DNA from: Paenisporosarcina sp049671445
Lineage (GTDB): Bacteria > Bacillota > Bacilli > Bacillales_A > Planococcaceae
NCBI RefSeq assembly: GCF_049671445.1
Contig: NZ_JBATUX010000018.1
Span: 7,120 to 71,119, forward strand
Direction of reading: 5' to 3'
Length of the DNA: 64,000 nucleotides
The notes under the pieces are model-generated. The model worked only from the letters and a program-made list of their open reading frames with translations, searched no databases and was not told where the DNA came from. The position numbers and the translations under genes were made by a program. This document shows, piece after piece, positions 47,275 to 57,251 of this stretch (positions are counted from its first letter, which is position 1; each line of letters begins with the position of its first letter).

Positions 47275-47294
47275 GAGAGAGGAATTCCTCTCTC
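47275..47294 (+). promoter_or_regulatory. Perfect 20-base palindrome between flgE and swrD
   Basis: GAGAGAGG and AATT and CCTCTCTC form a self-complementary hairpin 17 bases after the flgE stop and 14 bases before swrD. No strong T run follows (CTTTTATT), so it is more likely an RNA-processing or stability element than a full terminator. Confidence 0.6.
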
Positions 47295-47308
47295 TCGCCA
47301 CTTTTATT

Positions 47309-47524
47309 ATGATTCATTTAACTAGATTAAATCGTTCGTCTATTACATTAAATGCCGTTTATATAGAAAGAATAGAATCAATTCCAGATACAGTTGTGAC
47401 GTTACTATCTGGTAAGAAGGTACATGTATTAGAAACGGTTGAAGAAGTTACAGATAAAGTAACGACCTTCTACCAGAAGATAAACCTTTTACATAGTTTA
47501 CAAGAGCCAAACTGGACGGAATGA
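47309..47524 (+). CDS. swrD: FlbD family protein SwrD
   Basis: A 71-aa protein with the FlbD pattern IHLTRLNRSSITLNAVYIER and TVVTLLSGKKVHVLE. In B. subtilis SwrD raises flagellar torque and is needed for swarming. It lies between flgE and fliM, as in B. subtilis but without fliL. Confidence 0.92.
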   Translation: MIHLTRLNRSSITLNAVYIERIESIPDTVVTLLSGKKVHVLETVEEVTDKVTTFYQKINLLHSLQEPNWTE

Positions 47525-47537
47525 GGGGGGAACTTCC

Positions 47538-48527
47538 TTGGTAGATGTTTTAACAGATGAAAATATTGATGCCATTCTTTCTTCTTTAAAAAAGGAAGAA
47601 CCTAAACAGGCTAAACCTATCAAAGATAGAAATGTTCAAACGTACGACTTTAAAAAAGCACTACGCTTTTCACAAGATCAAGTCAGAACGTTAACTAGAA
47701 TACATGAGAATTTTTCGCGTTTACTGACAACATACTTATCAACGCAACTACGAACAAATGCTCAAATTTCAGTTACTTCTGTGGAACAATTTCCATATGA
47801 AGAATTTATCAATAATGTGCAACAGAAATCCCTTTTAGGTGTATTTGATGCTCCTCCACTTAAAGGAAGTATGGTCATGGAATTTTCTCCTGAAGTTGTA
47901 TATGTCATGATCGATCGTTTGCTTGGTGGTCAAGGAAATATATCGCAAAAGAGCAGTGATTTAACTGAAATTGAAATTAGTGTGATTCAGAGAATTTTTA
48001 TTAGAACCTTAACTAGTTTTCAAGAAGCTTGGTTGTCCGTAATTAAACTATCTCCTGAATTTAAAGAAATCGAAGTGAATCCTCAATTTTTAACGATGTT
48101 TCCACCGAATGAAACGGTAATTTTGGTTTCTTTACATGCAAAAATTGGAGATGTAGAAGGCATCATCAAGATTTGCTTGCCACACGTGGTATTAGAGCAA
48201 ATTCTTCCTAAGCTATCCGCACGCCATTGGTTAGCTAATCAGAAGAAAACAATTGAAAATCATGAAATGGAAGCGTTAGAAAAGAAATTACAAGCGACGA
48301 GACTCAATGTCAAAGCTATTTTAGGAAGATCATCGATAGAAGTTGGCGATTTTTTAACTCTTAAAAGTGGAGATGTTATTCGCTTGAACGAGTCCTATAC
48401 CGATCCCGTTATTGTATTGGTTGATGAAAAGCAAAAGTTTTTTGCACAACCAGGGGTTTCGAAAGGCCGGATGGCTGTACAAGTTACCGGTATTCATGGA
48501 GAAGGAGATGAATTCGATGACAACTAA
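47538..48527 (+). CDS. fliM: Flagellar motor switch protein FliM
   Basis: A 329-aa protein. The N terminus VLTDENIDAILSSL is the conserved CheY-P-binding peptide, the middle is CheC-like (MVMEFSPEVVYVMIDRLLGG), and the C-terminal domain is FliN-like (VGDFLTLKSGDVIRLNE). The TTG start has GAGGGGGG upstream. It overlaps fliY by 11 bases. Confidence 0.96.
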   Translation: MVDVLTDENIDAILSSLKKEEPKQAKPIKDRNVQTYDFKKALRFSQDQVRTLTRIHENFSRLLTTYLSTQLRTNAQISVTSVEQFPYEEFINNVQQKSLLGVFDAPPLKGSMVMEFSPEVVYVMIDRLLGGQGNISQKSSDLTEIEISVIQRIFIRTLTSFQEAWLSVIKLSPEFKEIEVNPQFLTMFPPNETVILVSLHAKIGDVEGIIKICLPHVVLEQILPKLSARHWLANQKKTIENHEMEALEKKLQATRLNVKAILGRSSIEVGDFLTLKSGDVIRLNESYTDPVIVLVDEKQKFFAQPGVSKGRMAVQVTGIHGEGDEFDDN

Positions 48528-49581
48528 TAAGTTATCTGACGATGAGATTAACGGTTTATTGGGTCAAAAAGAAACGACAGACAAGATGATTTCCGAAAGC
48601 TTACTGTCTAAAGTGGAAATGGAAGCTTTAACAGAGTTACTAAATGTTTCAATGGGTGGTTCTTCTAACGTACTTTCCTCACTATTTTCTGAGCAAACCA
48701 CTGTTATGTCTGCAGAACTATCAATAAAGCAAAATGATCATTTAATAACGACTACAATGTCACCTTATATTGTTGTGCTAGGGGAATATATCGGAGGCAT
48801 CAATGGCATACAGATTCTAGCTATAAACGTAGAGGATGTCCAAGCCATTAGTGAAATGATGGACGCAGGTAGTGAAGCAGAAAATATGCGAAAACAGTTC
48901 CAGATTGTTGAAGAAGTTGTTGAAAAAATGTTCACTTCTGTGTCGCAGTCAATGGCTACTGTATTAGAACAAGAGGTTTCTCATTCCTTATCTAGTATGG
49001 ATTTGATTGAAACACAACAAGACTTCCCAGTATCTAAATTTACGCAAGAAAGATGGTTTGTTCAGGGGGATTTCCAAATAAAAATAGGCAGTCAAAAAAG
49101 CCTAAGCCTCCAATTGAATATTCCAGTACGCTTAGCTAAACAAATGGTAGGGATTTTAACAGATTCATTGGACGAGGATTATCCGGAGGAGACACAAGAG
49201 ATGCAATTCCAATCTACTACTCAATCAAACAGTACAAAAACAATAGATTCAGAATCAACACCAAATATCCAATCTGTCCAATTTTCAAGTTTTGATGAGT
49301 CTAGTTCTTCTCAATCTGAACCAAACAATTTAAACATGTTACTCGATATTCCACTTCAAGTAACGGTTGAATTGGGACGAACAAAACGGATGGTTAAAGA
49401 AATATTGGGAGTTTCTCAAGGGTCGATTATTGAACTAGATAAATTAGCAGGGGAACCTGTTGATATTTTAATCAACAATAAATTAATTGCAGTAGGGGAA
49501 GTTGTCGTCATTGATGAAAATTTTGGCGTACGTGTAACAGATATTTTAAGTACAGCAGATCGTATATCAAAGCTACGATAA
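48517..49581 (+). CDS. fliY: Flagellar motor switch phosphatase FliY
   Basis: 354 aa from the ATG at 48517 with GAAGGAG upstream; longer frames run back into fliM. The N-terminal LSDDEINGLLGQ is a CheY-P-binding peptide; a CheC-like part has one ExxN phosphatase motif in ALTELLNVSMGG; the second expected motif reads EEVVEKMFTS, without Asn. The C-terminal FliN-like domain is LLDIPLQVTVELGRTKRMVK with QGSIIELDKLAGEPVDI. No cheY gene follows it. Confidence 0.93.
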   Translation: MTTNKLSDDEINGLLGQKETTDKMISESLLSKVEMEALTELLNVSMGGSSNVLSSLFSEQTTVMSAELSIKQNDHLITTTMSPYIVVLGEYIGGINGIQILAINVEDVQAISEMMDAGSEAENMRKQFQIVEEVVEKMFTSVSQSMATVLEQEVSHSLSSMDLIETQQDFPVSKFTQERWFVQGDFQIKIGSQKSLSLQLNIPVRLAKQMVGILTDSLDEDYPEETQEMQFQSTTQSNSTKTIDSESTPNIQSVQFSSFDESSSSQSEPNNLNMLLDIPLQVTVELGRTKRMVKEILGVSQGSIIELDKLAGEPVDILINNKLIAVGEVVVIDENFGVRVTDILSTADRISKLR

Positions 49582-49608
49582 TGCACTAAGTAAGGAGTTT
49601 ACCAAGCC

Positions 49609-50292
49609 TTGATTCAAAAAAATTTTTTGTCTGTTATTGCACTAGTTCTATTTTTTTCTTTTCTAATAGTTTTAATCCCATCTTCTGCTGATGCAAAAGA
49701 GCCGATGGTTTCTGATTGGGTTGAAAAAGAACAACCTAAAGGAATGACCGATGATAAAGAAAAAGAAGAAAGTAGTAAATCGAATACTACAGAAGACACC
49801 AGTCTCGTGGTCATTATATTTAAACTTATTTTCTATACGCTTCTAATCCTAGTCATGATCTATGCCTTGATAAAATTCTTGGCCTTAAGACAAAGGAAAC
49901 TGCAGCCAAATCAAGCAGTTAAATTAATGGGGGGAACTCCTTTAGGTAATAACAAGTCATTGCAACTTGTGAAAGTTGGCGAAAAGGTTTATTTAATAGG
50001 TGTTGGAGACCAAGTCACATTAATCAAAGAATTTTCTGAGTCGGATGAGATTAACAACATTGAAACAGATTTAGAGAACCAATCAACGCTGTTCACTAGC
50101 CCTCTAGCGAATATCTCTACCTCTATCGTTAATTTTTCGAAAGAGAAGATAAGCAAGAGGATGGAATCAAAACCTAACCTGAGTTTTGAGCATTTATTCA
50201 AACAAAGCCTGAATAAACAAAAGGGTAAGCAAGATCAACTTAAGCAGGATTTAAATGAAGTAGATGAAGAAAAGGAAGGTAACTCAAAATGA
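49609..50292 (+). CDS. fliO: Flagellar biosynthesis protein FliO (FliZ)
   Basis: A 227-aa protein with a signal-like N-terminal helix (LSVIALVLFFSFLIVLIPSS), a charged linker, a second membrane helix (IIFKLIFYTLLILVMIYALI) and a small domain with KLMGGTPLGNNKSLQLVKVG. The C-terminal 80 residues are charged and low complexity. It assists FliP assembly. TTG start with AAGGAG upstream. Confidence 0.88.
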   Translation: MIQKNFLSVIALVLFFSFLIVLIPSSADAKEPMVSDWVEKEQPKGMTDDKEKEESSKSNTTEDTSLVVIIFKLIFYTLLILVMIYALIKFLALRQRKLQPNQAVKLMGGTPLGNNKSLQLVKVGEKVYLIGVGDQVTLIKEFSESDEINNIETDLENQSTLFTSPLANISTSIVNFSKEKISKRMESKPNLSFEHLFKQSLNKQKGKQDQLKQDLNEVDEEKEGNSK

Positions 50293-50975
50293 CCGACTTC
50301 CTATTTCTTGTGAGTATTCCGGGTATCGATTTTGGTTCTGATGCACCAGGGGATGTTTCAGTTACCCTCCAACTTCTAGCCTTAATGACTATTTTATCTC
50401 TTGCTCCCGGCATCTTAATTATGCTTACCAGTTTTACTCGAATCATCATTGTTTTGTCATTTGTGCGGACAGGATTAGGCACACAGTCTATGCCTCCAAA
50501 TCAAGTTCTTGTTGGGCTGGCGCTGTTTTTAACGTTCTTTATCATGTCACCCATAATGGTGGAAATTAATGAGACTGCTTTACAGCCATATTTAGACGGT
50601 GATTCAACTCAAGATGAGGCGCTCGATACTGCGGTTGTTCCAATTAAAAAATTTATGGCAGAGCACACACGAGAGAAAGATTTAGCCTTGTTTTTTAAAT
50701 ATGCAGGGTTAAAAAAACCAGACAGTATTGAAGATATTCCGTTGACTTCACTCATTCCAGCGTTTGCTATTAGTGAATTGAAAACTGCATTTCAAATTGG
50801 TTTTGTTATCTTTATTCCATTTTTAATTATTGATATGGTGGTCGCCAGTACTCTTATGGCAATGGGAATGATGATGCTTCCACCAGTAATGATTTCATTA
50901 CCATTTAAAATATTATTATTTGTACTTGTTGACGGCTGGTATTTGATTATCGAATCGCTGCTTGTTAGCTATTAG
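50289..50975 (+). CDS. fliP: Flagellar export gate protein FliP
   Basis: A 228-aa membrane protein with MLTSFTRIIIVLSFVRTGLG, PLTSLIPAFAISELKTAFQI and VASTLMAMGMMMLPPVMISL, all highly conserved. Core of the FliP-FliQ-FliR export gate. An ATGA overlap couples it to fliO. Confidence 0.97.
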   Translation: MTDFLFLVSIPGIDFGSDAPGDVSVTLQLLALMTILSLAPGILIMLTSFTRIIIVLSFVRTGLGTQSMPPNQVLVGLALFLTFFIMSPIMVEINETALQPYLDGDSTQDEALDTAVVPIKKFMAEHTREKDLALFFKYAGLKKPDSIEDIPLTSLIPAFAISELKTAFQIGFVIFIPFLIIDMVVASTLMAMGMMMLPPVMISLPFKILLFVLVDGWYLIIESLLVSY

Positions 50976-50991
50976 TGAAGGGAAGAAAACG

Positions 50992-51261
50992 ATGACTCCA
51001 GACGTGGTAATTAAACTAGCGGAACAATCGATTTACATGATTATCATCATATCTGCACCAATGCTATTAATTGCATTAGCCGTCGGATTAATAGTGAGTG
51101 TTTTCCAAGCAATGACACAAATACAGGAACAAACCCTTGCATTTATTCCGAAAATATTAGCTGTGTTTTTGTCTCTGATCTTATTCGGACCTTGGATGCT
51201 TACGCTCTTATTGGATTTTACAAGAGACTTATTTCAACAGCTCCCACAATTAATCGGATAG
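50992..51261 (+). CDS. fliQ: Flagellar export gate protein FliQ
   Basis: 89 aa from the ATG at 50992 (GAAGGGAAG upstream), the usual FliQ length. Two helices with LIVSVFQAMTQIQEQTLAFI and PKILAVFLSLILFGPWML. Confidence 0.97.
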   Translation: MTPDVVIKLAEQSIYMIIIISAPMLLIALAVGLIVSVFQAMTQIQEQTLAFIPKILAVFLSLILFGPWMLTLLLDFTRDLFQQLPQLIG

Positions 51262-51271
51262 TTGGCCTAAT

Positions 51272-52051
51272 ATGAATTCTATCATTGAGATGTATCCGTA
51301 TCTTTTACTTATTTTTGTTCGTTTAACAAGCTTTTTCATGATTGCCCCTTTGTTCGCGATGAAGGGTGTTCCCAATCAATTTAAGGTGGGCCTTGCTTTC
51401 TTTATTGCTTTGGTTGCTTTATCGAGTCTCCCAGAAGGAGAGCCGCTTTTGTTAGATTCCTTTTACATTCTATTGATTATTAAGGAACTAGGCGTAGGTC
51501 TAGCACTAGGTTTTACAGCTGCACTACTTTTGTATACGGTTCAAATAGCTGGCGCATTTATCGATTTCCAAATGGGTTTTTCGATTGCCAGTGTCATGGA
51601 TCCACAGACCGGAACCCAGGTTCCAATCATTGGTCATTTTAAATACATTTTAGCCTTGCTTTTCTTACTCACAGTTAACGGGCATCATTTAATGCTCGAT
51701 GGAGTTATGCAAAGCTTTCAATCTTTTCCTGTAGAATCAATTGCCTTTTCGGCGAAAATGGAAGATGTTGCACATTTTTTCACAAGATTATTTGTTGAAA
51801 TGTTTATGATTGCTTTACAAATCGCTTTACCGATTGTGGGTGCACTATTTCTAGTTGATGTAGCACTTGGCATTTTAGCTAAAACCGTTCCACAATTAAA
51901 TATTTTTGCTGTCGGACTTCCTTTAAAGATTATTGTAGGGTTTATCATGTTGTTTTTATCGATGCCAATTTTCTTTTACCTTTTGCAAATCCTGTTTGAA
52001 AAGATACTGATTAGCATGTCTCAGTTGATCCGATTATTAGGGGGGGCATAA
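51272..52051 (+). CDS. fliR: Flagellar export gate protein FliR
   Basis: A 259-aa protein with about six membrane helices and AFIDFQMGFSIASVMDPQTG and KTVPQLNIFAVGLPLKIIVG. Third gate subunit. Its stop codon abuts the GTG start of flhB. Confidence 0.96.
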   Translation: MNSIIEMYPYLLLIFVRLTSFFMIAPLFAMKGVPNQFKVGLAFFIALVALSSLPEGEPLLLDSFYILLIIKELGVGLALGFTAALLLYTVQIAGAFIDFQMGFSIASVMDPQTGTQVPIIGHFKYILALLFLLTVNGHHLMLDGVMQSFQSFPVESIAFSAKMEDVAHFFTRLFVEMFMIALQIALPIVGALFLVDVALGILAKTVPQLNIFAVGLPLKIIVGFIMLFLSMPIFFYLLQILFEKILISMSQLIRLLGGA

Positions 52052-53146
52052 GTGGAGAAAAGATATCTTCTAAATCTAGATTTACAATTCTTTTCTGGGG
52101 AAAAAACAGAAAAAGCAACTCCACAGAAAAGGCAAGAGTCCAAACGCAAAGGACAAGTAGCCAAAAGCCCTGAAGTAGCCGCGGCTATGATTATGCTAGG
52201 TGGAATTCTGTTACTCCAGTTTTCAGGAGGATGGATGCTTGATCAGCTTCTGGCAATCTATCGAGTTAACTTTAGTCAGTACATAGGTTGGGAATGGTCT
52301 CCTAATAATATTCGCAATCTATTCGAACAGATGACATTTAATGCTTTGAAAGTTGTTACTCCCATCATGATTGTAGCTTTGGTATTTGGCTTTCTAGGGA
52401 ATTACATTCAAGTGGGATCAATATTTACGACGGACCCTTTAAAAATGAAATTAGAACGAATAGATCCAATTGCAGGTGCAAAGAGAATATTTTCTATGCG
52501 TGCTTTAGTAGAGCTTTTAAAGTCATTACTTAAAATTGGTATTATTGGCTTTGCCGCCTTTAGTGTTTTGTGGTCAGAAAAAGAAGAGCTATTTTTACTT
52601 TCCCAGAAAAGCATTGGCCATTCCTTATCATTTATAGGTTCACTAACACTTCAAATGGCTTTAGTTTCTGCAATTATATTATTGTGTTTAGCTATTTTAG
52701 ATTATATGTATCAAAAGTATGAATTTGAAAAAGGCATTCGCATGTCAAAGCAAGACATTAAAGATGAATACAAGAAATCAGAAGGGGATCCTCTGATTAA
52801 ATCAAAAATAAAAGAACAGCAAAGGCAAATGAGTATGAACCGAATGATTCAAGATCTGCCAAATGCAGATGTACTGATTACGAATCCGACACATTATGCA
52901 ATTGCCATTAAATATGATGCAGAATCAATGGAAGCGCCGATGGTTATTGCAATGGGAAAAGACCATCTTGCATTGAAAATTAAAGAAAAAGCCAAGGAAC
53001 TTGAAATTGTGATTATGGAAAATAAACCACTCGCTCGTGCTCTATATCATCAGGTAGAAATAGGAGACTATGTTCCTGAAGAATTATTCTTAGCAGTAGC
53101 AGAGGTTTTAGCATATATTTATCGATTAAAAGGAAAAATCAAATGA
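52052..53146 (+). CDS. flhB: Flagellar export switch protein FlhB
   Basis: A 364-aa protein with four membrane helices and a cytoplasmic domain with the self-cleavage motif N278-P-T-H in DVLITNPTHYAIAIKY. Cleavage changes export from hook to filament substrates with FliK. The N terminus is slightly extended with LNLDLQFFSGEKTEKATPQK. GTG start. Confidence 0.96.
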   Translation: MEKRYLLNLDLQFFSGEKTEKATPQKRQESKRKGQVAKSPEVAAAMIMLGGILLLQFSGGWMLDQLLAIYRVNFSQYIGWEWSPNNIRNLFEQMTFNALKVVTPIMIVALVFGFLGNYIQVGSIFTTDPLKMKLERIDPIAGAKRIFSMRALVELLKSLLKIGIIGFAAFSVLWSEKEELFLLSQKSIGHSLSFIGSLTLQMALVSAIILLCLAILDYMYQKYEFEKGIRMSKQDIKDEYKKSEGDPLIKSKIKEQQRQMSMNRMIQDLPNADVLITNPTHYAIAIKYDAESMEAPMVIAMGKDHLALKIKEKAKELEIVIMENKPLARALYHQVEIGDYVPEELFLAVAEVLAYIYRLKGKIK

Positions 53147-53168
53147 ACACGAGTGAGGAGGTAGCAAC

Positions 53169-55247
53169 TTGAAAATCAGAGATTATGTCGTCTTAGTATC
53201 AGTCATTATGATTGTCGTGATGATGGTTATTCCTCTTCCACCACTTTTACTAGATATTTTAATAATGATTAACATTAGTCTTGCTCTAACCATTATTCTT
53301 GTAGCGATGAATACGAAAGAAGCGCTACAGTTTTCAATATTTCCTACCTTGTTATTACTTACAACATTATTCCGATTAGGGTTAAATGTTTCAACTACCA
53401 GATCGATATTAACGAATCAAACTGGTGGTGAGGTTATAGAAACATTCGGTTCATTTGTTGTAGGTGGAAGTGCCATTATAGGGATTTTGGTTTTCTTAAT
53501 ATTAGTAATTATTCAGTTCCTGGTTATTACCAAGGGGTCTGAACGTGTGGCAGAAGTAGCTGCACGATTTACACTCGACTCTATGCCGGGTAAACAAATG
53601 AGTATCGATGCTGATCTAGGTGCAGGAATGATTTCTGACCAAGAAGCAAAAAAGCGCAGAGAAAAAGTAAGCCAAGAAGCGGACTTCTATGGTGCGATGG
53701 ATGGTGCGAGTAAGTTCGTTAAAGGTGACGCGATTGCTGGAATCATCATAACTCTGATTAATATTATTGGTGGTTTATTAATAGGTGTCATGGTACATAA
53801 ATTACCCGTTGGAGAAGCTGCAAAACTATTTACGCTGTTATCAATCGGAGATGGTCTAGTAAGTCAGATTCCAGCATTATTGATTTCGACTGCAGCGGGA
53901 ATCGTGGTCACGAGGGCTGCTTCTGAAGGCAACTTAGGTTCAGATATTGCCAAACAACTCTTCGCCTATCCGAAAATGTTGTATGTGGTAGCTGGAACAC
54001 TGTCATTAATTGCAGTATTTACACCGATTAATCCTTTACTAGTTTTGCCTGTTGCAGCGTTGGTTGCCTTTGGGGGCTTTAAAATGCAACAAACATTATC
54101 AGCGGAGGAAAATGAAGAGAAGGCAACAACTACTGGGGACCAAGAGCGTGAAGAATTAAAAAGTCCGGAAAGTGTTATTGATCTTTTGCATGTTGATGCA
54201 ATTGAGTTTGAATTCGGTTATGGATTAATTCCGATTGCTGATAAGAATCAAGGTGGAGATTTATTAGATCGCGTCATTATGATTCGTAGACAATGTGCAA
54301 TAGAACTAGGAATCGTTGTTCCGGTAATCCGAATTCGCGATAATATTCAACTTCAACCAAATGAATATGTCATTAAAATAAAAGGGAACCGAGTCGCGTC
54401 TGGTAAAATCATGCTCGATCATTACTTAGCCATGAGCCCTGGAATAGATGATGACAGCATTGAAGGTATTCAGACGATTGAACCAGCGTTTGGTATGCCT
54501 GCGCTATGGGTGAATGAAGAAATGAAGGAGGAAGCGGAGTTAGCGGGATATGCAATTGTAGACCCTCCGTCCGTTGTCTCAACTCATCTTACCGAAGTGA
54601 TTAAGCGCCATGCTCATGAATTAATTGGCAGACAAGAAGTGAAATCACTCGTTGAAAATGTACGTGAAACTTCACCTGCAGTTATTGAAGAATTAATTCC
54701 ACAGATGATGGCAATTGGTGACGTGCAAAAAGTCTTGATGAAGCTATTAAAAGAAAAAGTATCGATCCGAAATTTACTTGTTATTTTAGAGACATTAGCA
54801 GATTACTCGTCACAAACGAAAGATCCAGATCTACTGACAGAATATGTGAGACAAGCTCTTTCTAGACAAATCACTTTGCAGTATACCATTCAACATGAAC
54901 CTTTACAGGTTATTACGGCAGGTGCTAGCCTCGAGAAGAAATTCGCGGAGTCTGTACATCGTTCGGAACAAGGTAGTTATTTATCAATTGACCCAGAGAC
55001 ATCACAAACTATCTTTCAAAAAATTCAAGAACAAGCATCACAATTACAACAGTCTGGCGTTCAGCCGATTCTACTAACTTCTCCTGCAATACGCATGTAT
55101 ATGAGGCAGTTTATAGAACGGTTTGCACCAGATCTTCCAGTACTGTCATATAACGAACTAGAACCAGAGATAGAAATTCAAAGCGTTGGGGTAATCAATA
55201 TCTCAGCCGGTGCAGGCAAAATCCCAGTCGGGGCGGTTAATAACTAA
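53169..55247 (+). CDS. flhA: Flagellar export protein FlhA
   Basis: A 692-aa protein with eight N-terminal membrane helices; the FHIPEP region reads FPTLLLLTTLFRLGLNVSTT, VAARFTLDSMPGKQMSID and KFVKGDAIAGIIIT. A C-terminal cytoplasmic ring domain follows (from about 340). It docks chaperone-substrate complexes. TTG start with GAGGAGG upstream. Its stop overlaps the flhF start by one base. Confidence 0.97.
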   Translation: MKIRDYVVLVSVIMIVVMMVIPLPPLLLDILIMINISLALTIILVAMNTKEALQFSIFPTLLLLTTLFRLGLNVSTTRSILTNQTGGEVIETFGSFVVGGSAIIGILVFLILVIIQFLVITKGSERVAEVAARFTLDSMPGKQMSIDADLGAGMISDQEAKKRREKVSQEADFYGAMDGASKFVKGDAIAGIIITLINIIGGLLIGVMVHKLPVGEAAKLFTLLSIGDGLVSQIPALLISTAAGIVVTRAASEGNLGSDIAKQLFAYPKMLYVVAGTLSLIAVFTPINPLLVLPVAALVAFGGFKMQQTLSAEENEEKATTTGDQEREELKSPESVIDLLHVDAIEFEFGYGLIPIADKNQGGDLLDRVIMIRRQCAIELGIVVPVIRIRDNIQLQPNEYVIKIKGNRVASGKIMLDHYLAMSPGIDDDSIEGIQTIEPAFGMPALWVNEEMKEEAELAGYAIVDPPSVVSTHLTEVIKRHAHELIGRQEVKSLVENVRETSPAVIEELIPQMMAIGDVQKVLMKLLKEKVSIRNLLVILETLADYSSQTKDPDLLTEYVRQALSRQITLQYTIQHEPLQVITAGASLEKKFAESVHRSEQGSYLSIDPETSQTIFQKIQEQASQLQQSGVQPILLTSPAIRMYMRQFIERFAPDLPVLSYNELEPEIEIQSVGVINISAGAGKIPVGAVNN

Positions 55248-56398
55248 TGAGGCTAAAAACTTATACTGTAAATAATATGACCCAAGTAATACCAATGATT
55301 AAAAGAGATTTAGGGGAAGACGCGCTTATATTGAACACAAAAAAAGTTAAAACAGGTGGTTTTTTAGGTTTTTTTAAGCAAGAAAAACTCGAGGTAATTG
55401 CAGCTGTCGAAACAAAACCAAGCGAACCCATGAGAAGTACTGAACCTAATAAAACTGAATTCCAACCTTCTGAGATGGAGGAGACTTCAGTTGATATTGA
55501 ATCCGAAAATTCTCCAGTTATGAAGGATGAAAATTTGAATGAGCTTATGAGTGAATTGAAAAGCCTAAAGCAGTTCATGTTCCAAGTGATTGATGAGGAT
55601 CGACTACCTGAAGCATTAAAAGCGTTGAACATAAAACTTAATGCACAAGGAATCACTGAAGAAGTCCAGTCGGAGATATTAGGAAAGTTAATGCTCATGT
55701 TAGAGCAACATCCCAATTACACGGAAGATAAATTACATGCTTTAGCTCGTAAAGAAATCATCAAATTAATTAATGCTCATAAAAAAAGACCGAGCAGAAA
55801 AAAAGTAGACATCATTTGTTTTATTGGTCCAACTGGAGTAGGGAAGACCACAACCATCGCTAAAATAGCTGCAGATTACTTGTTGAGTGAAGAGAAAAAA
55901 GTGGGACTAATTACGTCAGATACTTATCGGATAGCAGCAGTAGAGCAATTGAAAACCTATGCAGGCATTCTGAATATACCGATTCGAGTAGTCGAATCTT
56001 CAGCTGACTTAACTGTTGCCATGGACGACCTCAGCGACTGCGACATTATTTTGATGGACACTGCTGGCAGGAACTATCAACAAAAACAGTATATTGATGA
56101 TCTACAGCAGATGTTGCCAGAGAAAAAGAAAATCCAAATCAACTTAGTATTGAGTCTTACTTCAAAGTATGAGGATATGAAGAAAATCATTGGTAATTTC
56201 CAAACAATCGCAATGGACCAACTAATTTTGACAAAAAAAGATGAAACTAGTTCATCAGGTGCCATCCTGAATTTGATTTATCATTATTCAATCCCGATAC
56301 GTTATATTGCCAATGGCCAAAATGTTCCAGATGATATTCTTACGGTAACTCCGGAGATGATAGCGAACTTCGTATTAGGAGAAGATGAAAATGATTGA
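55247..56398 (+). CDS. flhF: Flagellar SRP-like GTPase FlhF
   Basis: A 383-aa protein with an N-terminal B domain (KTYTVNNMTQVIPMIKRDLG), a variable linker and a C-terminal NG GTPase domain with P-loop GPTGVGKTTTIAK, DTYRIAAVEQL and DTAGRN. It sets the place and number of flagella with FlhG. Confidence 0.96.
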   Translation: MRLKTYTVNNMTQVIPMIKRDLGEDALILNTKKVKTGGFLGFFKQEKLEVIAAVETKPSEPMRSTEPNKTEFQPSEMEETSVDIESENSPVMKDENLNELMSELKSLKQFMFQVIDEDRLPEALKALNIKLNAQGITEEVQSEILGKLMLMLEQHPNYTEDKLHALARKEIIKLINAHKKRPSRKKVDIICFIGPTGVGKTTTIAKIAADYLLSEEKKVGLITSDTYRIAAVEQLKTYAGILNIPIRVVESSADLTVAMDDLSDCDIILMDTAGRNYQQKQYIDDLQQMLPEKKKIQINLVLSLTSKYEDMKKIIGNFQTIAMDQLILTKKDETSSSGAILNLIYHYSIPIRYIANGQNVPDDILTVTPEMIANFVLGEDEND

Positions 56399-57251
56399 TC
56401 AAGCAAAACAATTAAGAGAAAAAGTGCTACAAAAGAAATCCAAAAAAGAGCGAAGACAAACTCGAATTATTGCCGTCACAAGCGGAAAAGGTGGCGTTGG
56501 AAAATCGAATTTCGCCTTAAATTTTGCGTTAAGCCTTGCCCAACAAAACAAAAAAGTACTAATCTTTGACGTTGACTTAGGATTTGCGAATGTGGATGTG
56601 TTATTAGGTAGATCTAACAAGGAGTCCATTGCCACGATGATTGAAAAGGACTTATCTATTTGGGATATTATCGAAGAAGGTCCAAATGGATTGTTATTTA
56701 TATCTGGCGGTACAGGATTCAATGATATGTTTCGATTGGATGAAACGAAAATGAATAAATTCTTTACGGAGTTAAGCACGATTCAAGGAATGGTGGATTA
56801 CATTATTTTGGACACAGGTGCAGGGTTATCTTATGAAAATCTGCGTTTTATTTTAGCAGCTGATGATGTCATTTTAGTAACAACTCCAGAGCCTACTTCG
56901 ATTACAGATGCTTATTCTATTGTGAAAATGGTTCATGCCAAGGATCAAAACGTACATATGAAGTTAATTATTAATCAATGCACGAGTGTAAAAGAAGGAA
57001 AACAAACAGCTGATAACTTTAAAAAAGTAACTGAGCAGTTTTTAAATAAACAGATTGGAACATTAGGATTTATCCCGAGTGATGTAAATGTGCCAAATGC
57101 AGTGAAAAAACAAGTCCCGTTTTTACTGGCATTCCCAAACTGTCATGCTTCACAGGCAATGCAAAATGTGACGAGTGAATTTTTACAGTTACCGGTTGCT
57201 TATAAGCTTGGAATCAAAGGGTTCTTATTGAAAATGCTTTTTAAAAATTAA
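56391..57251 (+). CDS. flhG: MinD-like ATPase FlhG
   Basis: 286 aa from the ATG at 56391, eight bases after AGGAGA; an ATG two codons earlier is too close to the site. The deviant Walker A is TSGKGGVGKSN, and FDVDLGFANVDVLLG follows. It controls flagellar number by stimulating FlhF. The start lies within the end of flhF. Confidence 0.94.
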   Translation: MIDQAKQLREKVLQKKSKKERRQTRIIAVTSGKGGVGKSNFALNFALSLAQQNKKVLIFDVDLGFANVDVLLGRSNKESIATMIEKDLSIWDIIEEGPNGLLFISGGTGFNDMFRLDETKMNKFFTELSTIQGMVDYIILDTGAGLSYENLRFILAADDVILVTTPEPTSITDAYSIVKMVHAKDQNVHMKLIINQCTSVKEGKQTADNFKKVTEQFLNKQIGTLGFIPSDVNVPNAVKKQVPFLLAFPNCHASQAMQNVTSEFLQLPVAYKLGIKGFLLKMLFKN

